Notes under the pieces: model-generated
What the model saw: only the letters and a program-made list of their open reading frames with translations
The model's database searches: none
What the model was told of the DNA's origin: nothing
Position numbers and translations under genes: made by a program
Part shown: one piece after another, positions 45,792-53,379 of the stretch
Layout: each line of letters begins with the position of its first letter
Numbering within the stretch: the first letter of the stretch is position 1
NCBI GenBank assembly: GCA_029238665.1
Contig: JAQWFQ010000011.1
Location: 29,978 to 93,977 of the forward strand
Source of the DNA: Crocinitomicaceae bacterium
GTDB taxonomy: Bacteria; Bacteroidota; Bacteroidia; Flavobacteriales_D; Crocinitomicaceae
Length of the DNA stretch: 64,000 nucleotides
Reading direction: 5' to 3'

Positions 45792-48077
45792 ATGCGTATA
45801 TACATAGCTTTAATCGTATTCATTAGCTCAATGTTGTTGGGGTGTAAAAGTTTGATGGCACAGTCAAGCTTTTATGCTATCGATAGTATTCGAGAGATTA
45901 AACTATACTTTGAGGAAGGCAATTGGGATGCGATTTTAGATGACTTTTATATCGCAGGAAATCAGGAACGACTTGTAGGGAATTTAACCATTGATGGTGT
46001 GTATTACCCTGGAGTAGGTGTGCGGTATAAAGGGTTTAGTTCATATAGTTCTTCGCGCTCAAAAAATCCGTTTAATATTTCCTTGGACTATTCGTTTAGT
46101 GAATTGGAGCATCAAGGGGTGAATAAATTGAAGTTAAGCAATGTAATTCAAGACCCTTCTTTTGTTCGGGAGTCGTTATCGTATGAAATAGCCAGAAAGT
46201 ATATGCCTTCAGCTCAAGCCAACTATGCAAACGTTTATGTAAACGACACCCTAATTGGTCTTTATACAAACGTGGAAGCTGTAAATAAAGATTTCTTAGA
46301 AGATCACTATGGTACACGAAGCAATGTTTTTTTTAAGTGTAATCCTGAACATTTGGATTTGAATGGTGAGAATTCAAACCTTGGAAATACTCCAGGAGCA
46401 GATGTTTCCAACTATTACCCTTTTTATAAGTTAAAGTCTGAGTTATACTCTGATTGGAATGAACTACATGCCTTAATTGATACCTTAAACGACTCGCCAG
46501 GGAACATTGAATCTAAACTGAATGTTGATCGTACACTTTGGATGCATGCACTCAATTATGTTTTGGTTAATTTTGATAGTTATATAGGCTATGCGCAAAA
46601 CTATTACCTGTATCAAGATGATGCTGGGTTGTTTAACCCTATTCTTTGGGATTTAAACATGTCTTTTGCCAGTTATCGATTAACTGATGCATCTAATAAT
46701 TGGGATGGTTTTACAGTTGACGAAGCAAAGTCAATTGACCCTTTACTTCATTATTCAAGTGTATCAGTATATCCTAGACCATTGCTAAGAAAATTGTTTG
46801 AAAATGATCGGTATAGAAGAATGTATCTAGCACATATTAGGACCATTGTTGAAGAAAATTTTCTAAATGGTGATTACGCGCAAAGAGCAGCTCATATGCA
46901 ATCAGTTATAAATATAGATGTTATAGCTGATACCAATAAGTTTTATTCAACTGCCGACTTTACGGACAACCTTACGTCGACCGTTTCAGATTTAGTTGAT
47001 TATCCGGGCATCACCGGTTTAATGGATGCACGAGCTAGTTACTTAGATACCTTCCCTGGTATTCAGGGTTCCCCTGTTATTTCATTGATTGAGTCATCTC
47101 CATTAAATACAGTGGCAGGGGATACTATTTTTATTACTGCCACGGTTAATGATTTAAACGCGACCGTGTTATTGGGTTATCGTTTTTCTGAAAGTGAGGC
47201 GTTTACGGTGTTGAACATGTTGGACGACGGGACGTTAAACGATGGTGTTTCTGGAGATGGTGTTTTTGGGGCATTAATTCCAAACTGTTCAAATGTTACG
47301 CAGTATTATGTGTATGCTGAAAATGATTCTTCAGGTCGTTTTTCTCCTGAACGTGCAGCTTATGAGTATTATACAATTGAATCAAAAATTGGCGTGAGAG
47401 ATTTAGCGATCAATGAGCTTATGGCAGTGAACACTTTTTCAGTAGCAGATAATGAAGGGGAGTATGATGACTGGATTGAATTCTATAATAATACAGGGTA
47501 TAAAATTTCGACAAAAGATCTTTACCTATCGAATGATTCTGAGAATAAATTAAAATGGTCACTTCCAGAACGTGTTGTAACCCCTGGAACCTATTTCATT
47601 GTTTGGGCAGATGAGGATATAAATCAATCTGGAGCTCACGCTACGTTTAAATTAAACAAAGAAGCCGATTCCCTTTGGTTGAGTTATTCCGATGGAAGTG
47701 TTGTAGATTCAGTTGTTTTTGAGAACCAAAATGATGCGATTTCATTTGGTCGATACCCAAATGGAACAGGTGATTTTAGAGAGATGCTCCCAAGCTATAG
47801 TTCGTACAATAGCTTAATTGATGGGTCCTTGTTAAATGATGTTGTTTTTATTTTCCCAAACCCAGCTGTAAATTCATTTGGGGTTAAGGTGAATGTTGAT
47901 GAATCAGCAGTAATTAGTATCTATACAATAGATGGTCGAAATTTAATAGATGGTCTGGTGGGTGAGAGGGGGCAAGTGTTGAATATTGATACAAGTAAGT
48001 TTACAAGCGGGATTTACTTAGTGCGTTTCACGTTTGAAAATAGTGAGATTGTGAAGAAAATAATAATTAAAAAATAG
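45792..48077 (+). CDS. CotH kinase-like secreted protein with lamin-tail domain and T9SS sorting domain
   Basis: 761 aa. The CotH domain (about residues 25-400) is related to the atypical kinase that phosphorylates spore-coat proteins in Bacillus: GVRYKGFSSYSS, KLKLSNVIQDPSFVRESLSY, YANVYVNDTLIGLYTNVEAV, NYYLYQDDAGLFNPILWDLN. The final Asp of WDLN matches the metal-binding WDLD of the family. An Ig-like module (about 430-520) contains DDGTLNDGVSGDGVFGA. A lamin-tail domain (about 540-660) contains DWIEFYNNTGYK, and the type A sorting domain starts at FPNPAVNSFGV. The N-terminus has both a possible lipobox (MLLGC) and a later signal-peptidase site (LMAQ). Kinase activity outside the cell is inference. 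The next gene begins at the base after the stop. Confidence 0.83.
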   Translation: MRIYIALIVFISSMLLGCKSLMAQSSFYAIDSIREIKLYFEEGNWDAILDDFYIAGNQERLVGNLTIDGVYYPGVGVRYKGFSSYSSSRSKNPFNISLDYSFSELEHQGVNKLKLSNVIQDPSFVRESLSYEIARKYMPSAQANYANVYVNDTLIGLYTNVEAVNKDFLEDHYGTRSNVFFKCNPEHLDLNGENSNLGNTPGADVSNYYPFYKLKSELYSDWNELHALIDTLNDSPGNIESKLNVDRTLWMHALNYVLVNFDSYIGYAQNYYLYQDDAGLFNPILWDLNMSFASYRLTDASNNWDGFTVDEAKSIDPLLHYSSVSVYPRPLLRKLFENDRYRRMYLAHIRTIVEENFLNGDYAQRAAHMQSVINIDVIADTNKFYSTADFTDNLTSTVSDLVDYPGITGLMDARASYLDTFPGIQGSPVISLIESSPLNTVAGDTIFITATVNDLNATVLLGYRFSESEAFTVLNMLDDGTLNDGVSGDGVFGALIPNCSNVTQYYVYAENDSSGRFSPERAAYEYYTIESKIGVRDLAINELMAVNTFSVADNEGEYDDWIEFYNNTGYKISTKDLYLSNDSENKLKWSLPERVVTPGTYFIVWADEDINQSGAHATFKLNKEADSLWLSYSDGSVVDSVVFENQNDAISFGRYPNGTGDFREMLPSYSSYNSLIDGSLLNDVVFIFPNPAVNSFGVKVNVDESAVISIYTIDGRNLIDGLVGERGQVLNIDTSKFTSGIYLVRFTFENSEIVKKIIIKK

Positions 48078-49313
48078 ATGAATATGAAATTGAAATTAAC
48101 GATTGCGTTTACCTATGTATTAACAGTAGGAGCTCTTGCTCAAACGTTTACGAACTATACATCTGCTGATGGTTTGTTAGCAGATAATGTGAACTGTATA
48201 GATACTTATGATGGTTATGTGTGGTTCGGTACACAAAATGGTCTTTCTGTATTTAATGGAACTAATTGGTATAGTTTTACAACAGCAGATGGGCTTATAG
48301 ATAATACCATTCAGGCTATTCATGTCTCATCTTCTGGTATATGGGTGGGTACAGATTTTGGTGCGAGTTTTGCTGATTTACCCACTTTGTTTGCAGGTGG
48401 AACTGCTAGTTCTTATACAACTGCGAATGGATTAGGTAATAATGTAATAAAGTGTATTAGTAAAGATAGTGGTGGTAATATTTGGTTTGGGACAAATAGT
48501 GGTGTTTCAAGGTTTGATGGTAGTAATTGGTTTTCTTTAGGTGTGTCTGATGGATTGCCTTTTGGTGGTGTTGTAGATATTGACCAAGGTTCTAATGGAG
48601 ATATTTACTTAAGTACTGGATTAGGAGGTCTTTTTATTTATGATGGTTCATCTTTAACTTCAGTTACTGAAATAGATGGTTTACTTGATAATAAATTACG
48701 CGCTTTAGTAATTAATAATCAGGATGAAAAATGGGTGGGGACATCAGATGGAATTACTGTTCTCGATAATATGAATGCTTTTAACATGAATCATACAACC
48801 ATGTTATCATTACCAGCGCCAGATACTTTAAACCCAATAGAGGATATTGAAATCGATTCTCAAGGAAATATTTGGGTGGGTGTTTATGTAGATTACCTTG
48901 TAACAGAAGGAGGTGTTTGTGGGTATAATGGTTCTCAATGGATAGAATACCAGGTTGCTGATGGTCTAGTAGGACCAGTGATTCGAGCTATTGCGGTTGA
49001 TGATAATGATGATCTTTGGGTTGCTACAAGTACAGGAGTTTCTAAATTGTCCAACCATGGATTAAGTCTTCAGGAGAATGAAGACGATCAATTTGTACTT
49101 TACCCAAACCCTGCAGTTGATGTGGTGACGGTTGCTGTGAAAGACAATAGCCTGGATGATTTGAATAAAATTGAGGTTTACACGAGTTCAATGCAGTTGG
49201 TTCTATCTGAGGATATTATAAGTTCTAGCATTCGCATTGATGCAAGTGCATTACCCCGCGGAATGTATTTCGTTAAAATGAATAATACGATAGCAAAATT
49301 GAGCCTTCGTTAG
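48078..49313 (+). CDS. two-component-regulator-propeller-like secreted protein with T9SS sorting domain
   Basis: 411 aa. Signal peptide (residues 3-22, GALAQ), then about seven propeller repeats of the form W(F/V)GT..G(L/V)S.F(N/D)G.NW (VWFGTQNGLSVFNGTNWYSF, IWFGTNSGVSRFDGSNWFSL, KWVGTSDGITVLD, LWVATSTGVSKL), then a type A sorting domain (LYPNPAVDVVTV, LPRGMYFVKM). In hybrid two-component sensors such propellers bind glycans; here the propeller stands alone and is exported. It starts directly after the CotH gene stop, so the three genes are almost certainly one operon. Ligand unknown. Confidence 0.85.
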   Translation: MNMKLKLTIAFTYVLTVGALAQTFTNYTSADGLLADNVNCIDTYDGYVWFGTQNGLSVFNGTNWYSFTTADGLIDNTIQAIHVSSSGIWVGTDFGASFADLPTLFAGGTASSYTTANGLGNNVIKCISKDSGGNIWFGTNSGVSRFDGSNWFSLGVSDGLPFGGVVDIDQGSNGDIYLSTGLGGLFIYDGSSLTSVTEIDGLLDNKLRALVINNQDEKWVGTSDGITVLDNMNAFNMNHTTMLSLPAPDTLNPIEDIEIDSQGNIWVGVYVDYLVTEGGVCGYNGSQWIEYQVADGLVGPVIRAIAVDDNDDLWVATSTGVSKLSNHGLSLQENEDDQFVLYPNPAVDVVTVAVKDNSLDDLNKIEVYTSSMQLVLSEDIISSSIRIDASALPRGMYFVKMNNTIAKLSLR

Positions 49314-49342
49314 CATTAAAGAATAGATTATTAAGTCAATAA

Positions 49343-49378
49343 AAAAGTCCCATTGTAAAACAATGGGACTTTCCTTTT
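49343..49378. terminator. terminator after the T9SS cargo operon (bidirectional)
   Basis: AAAAGTCCCATTG, loop TAAAA, CAATGGGACTTT, A-run left, broken T-run right; convergent with the barrel gene. Confidence 0.8.
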
Positions 49379-49416
49379 ATAAGGTGTTAGTTAGACTAAC
49401 GTCATTTTTTTATGTA

Positions 49417-50067
49417 CTAGCGTGTAGGGAATTTTGCAGAAATTCCAAATTGCAATAATGCACCACCAAAAGCACCAAGTTCAATATGAGCCCCAATATT
49501 ATTTGTAAAATATACGCGTGCACCAGCGGCTAATCTAAATGCTACTGGAATTAATGCTCCATCAAGCTCGTCGTTTTCATAATTTGGATCATTTGATTCA
49601 CCGATACGATTTACATATTTGTATCCACCAGCAAAAGAGCTATAAACATCTATGCGATCTGTCTGAATAAAATGATAGTTTAAACGAAGCATTGCACGCA
49701 ATTTCTTAGCCTTATAGTCATAGTTGTAAGTTGCGTTTGTAAGTGTATTTGTCAGAGAATCGTATTCTGAAACAGCGTTGTTGTAGTTAAATCCTGAAAC
49801 TTCATAATTCACGTCTACCCCTATGCCGAAATCATCTGAAATCATGTATTCTACACGCCCACCATAACTTAATAGCCCACCGTTTAGTTTATAATCGGTA
49901 ACATTTTCAGTGTCTTCAAGATTTACTTGGTTGTATAAAAGACTATTCGCCCAATTAGGAGTTCCAATATATGGATCAATAATAATATCTCCTTGAGTAA
50001 CTTGTGTTTGTGCAATAGATGTATAGCTTAAAGCTACTGCGCCCATAAATAATAAAATCTTCTTCAT
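49417..50067 (-). CDS. outer-membrane beta-barrel protein (porin family-like)
   Basis: 216 aa with signal peptide ending TSIAQ. Alternating strands such as GGRVEYMISDDFGIGVDVNYEV, KLRAMLRLNYHFI, DVYSSFAGGYKYV and FRLAAGARVYFTNNIGAHIEL (quoted in part) suggest an OmpW/OmpX-sized 8-stranded barrel typical of Bacteroidota. No precise family claimed. The protein ends GISAKFPTR, without a terminal Phe. A TATCTTTA sequence about 55 bp upstream (minus strand) is a near-consensus -7 element. Monocistronic. Confidence 0.8.
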   Translation of the reverse strand: MKKILLFMGAVALSYTSIAQTQVTQGDIIIDPYIGTPNWANSLLYNQVNLEDTENVTDYKLNGGLLSYGGRVEYMISDDFGIGVDVNYEVSGFNYNNAVSEYDSLTNTLTNATYNYDYKAKKLRAMLRLNYHFIQTDRIDVYSSFAGGYKYVNRIGESNDPNYENDELDGALIPVAFRLAAGARVYFTNNIGAHIELGAFGGALLQFGISAKFPTR

Positions 50068-50179
50068 AATGTAATCTAGTTAGTTAAGTTTTAATTGCTT
50101 TTTTAGCAAGAAAAGATGGAGTAAAGATAAAAAAATAATTGAACCGAAATCGTGTTAAACAATTCTTGTAAGCGTTGAG

Positions 50180-50989
50180 TTAGACAGCAACATCATTTTC
50201 TCTAAGGGCATCATTTAAAGAAGTTTTTAAATCTGTAGATGCTTTTCGCTTCCCAATAATTAATGCGCAGGGTACCTGGAAATCTCCAGCAGGAAATGCC
50301 TTTGTGTAAGAGCCTGGTATAACAACACTGCGTTCAGGTACATAGCCCTTAATTTCTTTTGGTTCGTTTCCGGTAGTATCAATTATTTTTGTTGATTTTG
50401 TTAAAACCACATTTGCTCCAAGAACAGCCTCTTTACCAATGTGAACACCTTCTACAACAATACAACGGGATCCAATAAACGCACCGTCTTCAATAATTAC
50501 AGGAGCAGCCTGTAAGGGTTCTAGCACTCCTCCAATTCCTACACCACCACTTAGGTGTACATTTTCACCTATCTGAGCGCAAGAGCCTACTGTTGCCCAT
50601 GTGTCAACCATTGTCCCAGAACCTACATAAGCACCAATGTTAATGTAAGACGGCATCATGATTACTCCGGGAGCAACAAATGCACCGTATCGAGCAACAG
50701 CATGGGGTACAACACGAACCCCAAGTTCTTTGTAGTTTGTTTTGAGTTTCATTTTATCATGGAATTCAAATGGTCCAACTTCAATTGTTTCCATTTTACG
50801 GATCGGAAAGTACATTACTACAGCTTTCTTTACCCATTCATTTACCTTCCATGTTCCATCGGTTAATGGTTCAGCAACCCTAAGTTTTCCTTTGTCTATA
50901 TCTTCTATAACTTGTTCAATTGTTTGAACCGTTTTACTCTCTTTTAACAATTCACGATTCTCCCAAGCAGCTTCTATAATTGATCTCAT
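50180..50989 (-). CDS. dapD: 2,3,4,5-tetrahydropyridine-2,6-dicarboxylate N-succinyltransferase
   Basis: Lysine/diaminopimelate pathway, succinylase branch; cytosolic trimer. 269 aa from the ATG at 50989 (MRSIIEAAWENRELL, the usual start); an in-frame ATG at 51010 adds seven residues but would lie on the -7 element. A helical N-terminal domain is followed by left-handed beta-helix hexapeptide repeats (VAPGVIMMPSYINIGAYVG, VLEPLQAAPVIIEDGAFIG, IVVEGVHIGKEAVLGANVVL) and the catalytic-site region GTMVDTWATVGSCAQIG. Divergent from ruvX. Confidence 0.96.
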   Translation of the reverse strand: MRSIIEAAWENRELLKESKTVQTIEQVIEDIDKGKLRVAEPLTDGTWKVNEWVKKAVVMYFPIRKMETIEVGPFEFHDKMKLKTNYKELGVRVVPHAVARYGAFVAPGVIMMPSYINIGAYVGSGTMVDTWATVGSCAQIGENVHLSGGVGIGGVLEPLQAAPVIIEDGAFIGSRCIVVEGVHIGKEAVLGANVVLTKSTKIIDTTGNEPKEIKGYVPERSVVIPGSYTKAFPAGDFQVPCALIIGKRKASTDLKTSLNDALRENDVAV

Positions 50990-51007
50990 TTTGTTGTTTT
51001 GTTTTAA

Positions 51008-51015
51008 CAAATGTA
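51008..51015 (-). promoter_or_regulatory. -7 element (TACATTTG) for dapD
   Basis: Minus-strand TACATTTG is a full TAnnTTTG match, 18 bp before the ATG at 50989. No -33 TTG at standard distance. Confidence 0.45.
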
Positions 51016-51035
51016 ATTATCTAGAATGGATATTT

Positions 51036-51065
51036 TTGTTTAGTGCTAGAATTCTAGCATCTTTG
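51036..51065 (+). promoter_or_regulatory. promoter for ruvX (TTG 51036, CATCTTTG 51058-51065)
   Basis: TTG, a 19 bp spacer and CATCTTTG (one change from TAnnTTTG). The -7 ends 5 bp before the ATG, predicting a leaderless message. The spacer is filled by a perfect palindrome. Confidence 0.45.
51044..51059. promoter_or_regulatory. 16-bp perfect palindrome, candidate operator
   Basis: TGCTAGAATTCTAGCA is fully self-complementary and lies between the -33 and -7 of the proposed ruvX promoter and upstream of the dapD promoter. It is well placed for a repressor dimer; no regulator is identified. Confidence 0.45.
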
Positions 51066-51070
51066 TTTTT

Positions 51071-51481
51071 ATGGGGAAAATAATTGCAATTGATTTCGGT
51101 TTAAAAAGAACCGGATTGTCGATTACTGACGATTTAAATATGTTCGCATTTGGATTAGATACAGTCGATTCTAAAGAGTTGATGACATCTTTGAATGATT
51201 TAATTCCAAAAGAAAACATCGAAACCATTGTTTTAGGTCTACCCAAACGATTAAATAATGAAGATGCCCACATTACACAAAATGTTTATTTGTTAAAAGA
51301 AGCATTAGAAAAACAGTTTGCTTTAGTTAAGGTTGTTTTAATTGACGAACGATTTACATCAAAAATGGCGAGTCAATCAATGCATACTGCCGGAGCTTCT
51401 AAAAAACAAAAGAAACAGAAGGGCTTGGTTGATAAGGTTAGTGCTACCATTATCCTTCAATCTTACCTTTCTCAGCGTTAG
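51071..51481 (+). CDS. ruvX: Holliday junction resolvase-like protein RuvX/YqgF
   Basis: Small RNase H-fold nuclease, also needed for 16S rRNA 5'-end maturation in other bacteria. 136 aa. Motifs: IAIDFGLKRTGLSITD (first catalytic Asp), IVLGLPKRLNNEDAH and LIDERFTSKMAS, with the late Asp in KGLVDKVSATIILQSYL. Divergent from dapD and followed 78 bp later by def, which may have its own promoter. Confidence 0.93.
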   Translation: MGKIIAIDFGLKRTGLSITDDLNMFAFGLDTVDSKELMTSLNDLIPKENIETIVLGLPKRLNNEDAHITQNVYLLKEALEKQFALVKVVLIDERFTSKMASQSMHTAGASKKQKKQKGLVDKVSATIILQSYLSQR

Positions 51482-51532
51482 AATTTAAATACTAAAGATA
51501 GATTAATCTATTTTTATTTAAACGGAAAGCGT

Positions 51533-51540
51533 TAATTTCG
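51533..51540 (+). promoter_or_regulatory. possible -7 element (TAATTTCG) for def
   Basis: TAnnTTCG variant 19 bp before the def ATG; weak without a -33 TTG. Confidence 0.3.
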
Positions 51541-51559
51541 ACTTTTAATACAAAATAAG

Positions 51560-52156
51560 ATGATTTTACCAATTGTAGCATACGGAGACCCTGTTCTAAA
51601 AAGAGAGGGGATAGAAATCGATAAGGATTATCCAGACTTGAAGAAATTAATCGAAGATATGTTCGAGACAATGTATGCTGCGTCGGGCGTGGGGCTTGCT
51701 GCACCTCAAATCGGCAAGTCAATCCGTTTGTTTATTGTTGATGGAAGTCCGTTTGCAGAAGAGGAGGAGGGTGAAGATCCTGATCCTATGGCAGCAGGAA
51801 TGGAAAACTTTAAGAAGGTGTTTATTAACCCAATCATTGAAGAGGAAAGTGGTGAAGAATGGGGGTTTGATGAAGGCTGTCTTTCTATTCCTAAACTACG
51901 TGAAGAAGTTTTTAGAAAAGAAAAAGTCGTTATTTCCTATTATGATGAAAATTGGGAGTTAAAAGAAGAAGAGTATGATGGGTATGCCGCTCGAGTTATT
52001 CAACATGAGTATGACCATGTAGATGGTGTTTTGTTTACAGATCATTTGTCTCCATTAAAAAAACGCATAATTAATAAGAAGTTAATAAACATTTCTAAAG
52101 GAGTTATTGATGTTGATTATAAGATGAAATTCCCAGCTCGTAAAAAACAACGTTAG
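51560..52156 (+). CDS. def: peptide deformylase
   Basis: Removes the formyl group from nascent N-terminal methionine; Fe/Zn metalloenzyme. 198 aa. All three signature motifs are present: GVGLAAPQIG (43-52), EGCLSIP (105-111, metal Cys107) and HEYDH (149-153). A strongly acidic loop, EEEEGEDPDP (about 67-76), is inserted between the first and second motifs; acidic insertions here are frequent in Bacteroidota. The next gene starts one base after the stop. Confidence 0.97.
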   Translation: MILPIVAYGDPVLKREGIEIDKDYPDLKKLIEDMFETMYAASGVGLAAPQIGKSIRLFIVDGSPFAEEEEGEDPDPMAAGMENFKKVFINPIIEEESGEEWGFDEGCLSIPKLREEVFRKEKVVISYYDENWELKEEEYDGYAARVIQHEYDHVDGVLFTDHLSPLKKRIINKKLINISKGVIDVDYKMKFPARKKQR

Positions 52157-52157
52157 T

Positions 52158-52691
52158 ATGAAGTTTTTTGTCTGTTTAATCGTAACAATGATTTTTCTTT
52201 CTTCGTGTGTAGATGAAAAAGCTGACTTGCTTAATGAAATTGAAATTGCTGAAAACACCTTGTTTGAAAAATCTCAAGAGTTAAGCATTGGTGAGCAAAT
52301 TGCACCAGCCTTGAATCAGAACTTGGTCGATGCGCTACTGGCTTTTCACCAAAGGTATCCTGACGATAAGCATGCTCCAGAATGTTTGGATAAATTACAT
52401 ATGAAATACTCAGGTTCAGGTAATTTTGAGCAGGCGGCAATCTATGGAAATATTCTGCTGACAGATTATAAGAACTATGTTAACCGTGCTATGATTTTAG
52501 AAAGCCTTGCTAATATTTATGATATGAATGTTTTTCCTAGAGACACATCTAAAGTGCGGTTTTATAATGAAGTGTTGTTGAGTGAGTGTCCGGAACTTCC
52601 CAGTGAAAAAATAGCAGATATAAAATATAGGCTGAAAAATATTCATCTAACGATTCCCGAATTGATTCAAAAGCGTATAGCAGAAGAGTAA
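52158..52691 (+). CDS. hypothetical TPR-like lipoprotein
   Basis: 177 aa. Lipoprotein signal MKFFVCLIVTMIFLSSC. The mature part is all-helical with repeat-like units (LVDALLAFHQRYPDDKHAPE, NFEQAAIYGNILLTDYKNYV, AMILESLANIYDMNVFPRD), consistent with tetratricopeptide-type helices. It follows def by one base and so is probably cotranscribed. Function not known; I see no enzyme motif. Confidence 0.8.
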   Translation: MKFFVCLIVTMIFLSSCVDEKADLLNEIEIAENTLFEKSQELSIGEQIAPALNQNLVDALLAFHQRYPDDKHAPECLDKLHMKYSGSGNFEQAAIYGNILLTDYKNYVNRAMILESLANIYDMNVFPRDTSKVRFYNEVLLSECPELPSEKIADIKYRLKNIHLTIPELIQKRIAEE

Positions 52692-52780
52692 ATACAGCTG
52701 TTAACGAAGTGTTAAAAAAAATAAAGGTCTGCTTTCTTACCTTATATTTAACCTAGTATTAAACTTAAATAAATTACAAT

Positions 52781-53227
52781 ATGAAAAAGGTATTATTATC
52801 ATTAGCAGTTATGTTTGCTGCTGTATTAGGAACAAATACAGCAGTTGCTCAAGAGGTTACTAACGGAGCGCAAATTAAATTTAACAAAGATGTTCACGAT
52901 TACGGAACTGTTGATTATGCAGGTAACGGAAAATGTACATTTGAGTTTACGAACACAGGTAATGCACCATTAATTATTTCGAATGCGAAAGGATCTTGTG
53001 GTTGTACTGTTCCTTCTTGGCCAAAAGAGCCAGTTGCTCCAGGGGCTACTGCATCTTTGTCTGTAAAGTATGATACAAAACGTCCAGGTGCTATTAACAA
53101 GTCTGTTACAATTACTTCAAACGCAACTAACTCTCCTACTAAAGTTGTTCGAATTAAAGGAACAGTTAAGCCTAAGCCTACTTCAGGAGCACCAGTTAAT
53201 AAAACAGGAGCACCAGCTAACAAATAA
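52781..53227 (+). CDS. DUF1573 domain-containing exported protein
   Basis: 148 aa with signal peptide ending AVAQ. The DUF1573 domain (about residues 30-130) is an immunoglobulin-like fold: FNKDVHDYGTVDYAGNGKC, FEFTNTGNAPLIISNAKGSCGCTVP, and a KYDTKRPGAINKSVTITSNA strand pair. The SCGCTVP motif is the family hallmark. The C-terminus has a short duplicated unit (GAPVNKTGAPANK). Role unknown in general; abundant in Bacteroidota envelopes. Confidence 0.92.
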   Translation: MKKVLLSLAVMFAAVLGTNTAVAQEVTNGAQIKFNKDVHDYGTVDYAGNGKCTFEFTNTGNAPLIISNAKGSCGCTVPSWPKEPVAPGATASLSVKYDTKRPGAINKSVTITSNATNSPTKVVRIKGTVKPKPTSGAPVNKTGAPANK

Positions 53228-53260
53228 AGCACAAAGCTTAAGCGATTTCATTATCGTGTT

Positions 53261-53295
53261 AAATCCGCCCTTGTTTTCAAGGTGCGGATTTTTTT
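53261..53295 (+). terminator. terminator after the DUF1573 gene
   Basis: AAATCCGC pairs with GCGGATTT, inner TTG/CAA pairing, then a T-run. Confidence 0.8.
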
Positions 53296-53359
53296 ATATA
53301 AAATAAAAGGGTGTGGGCATGTGGGCAACCATTTGATTTTTTTAACGTAATTATTAATA

Positions 53360-53379
53360 AAATAAATAAATAAATAAAT
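53360..53379. repeat. (AAAT)5 microsatellite abutting a start codon
   Basis: Five AAAT units end exactly at the base before the ATG at 53380. It occupies the ribosome-loading region of the following T9SS cargo gene. Confidence 0.85.
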
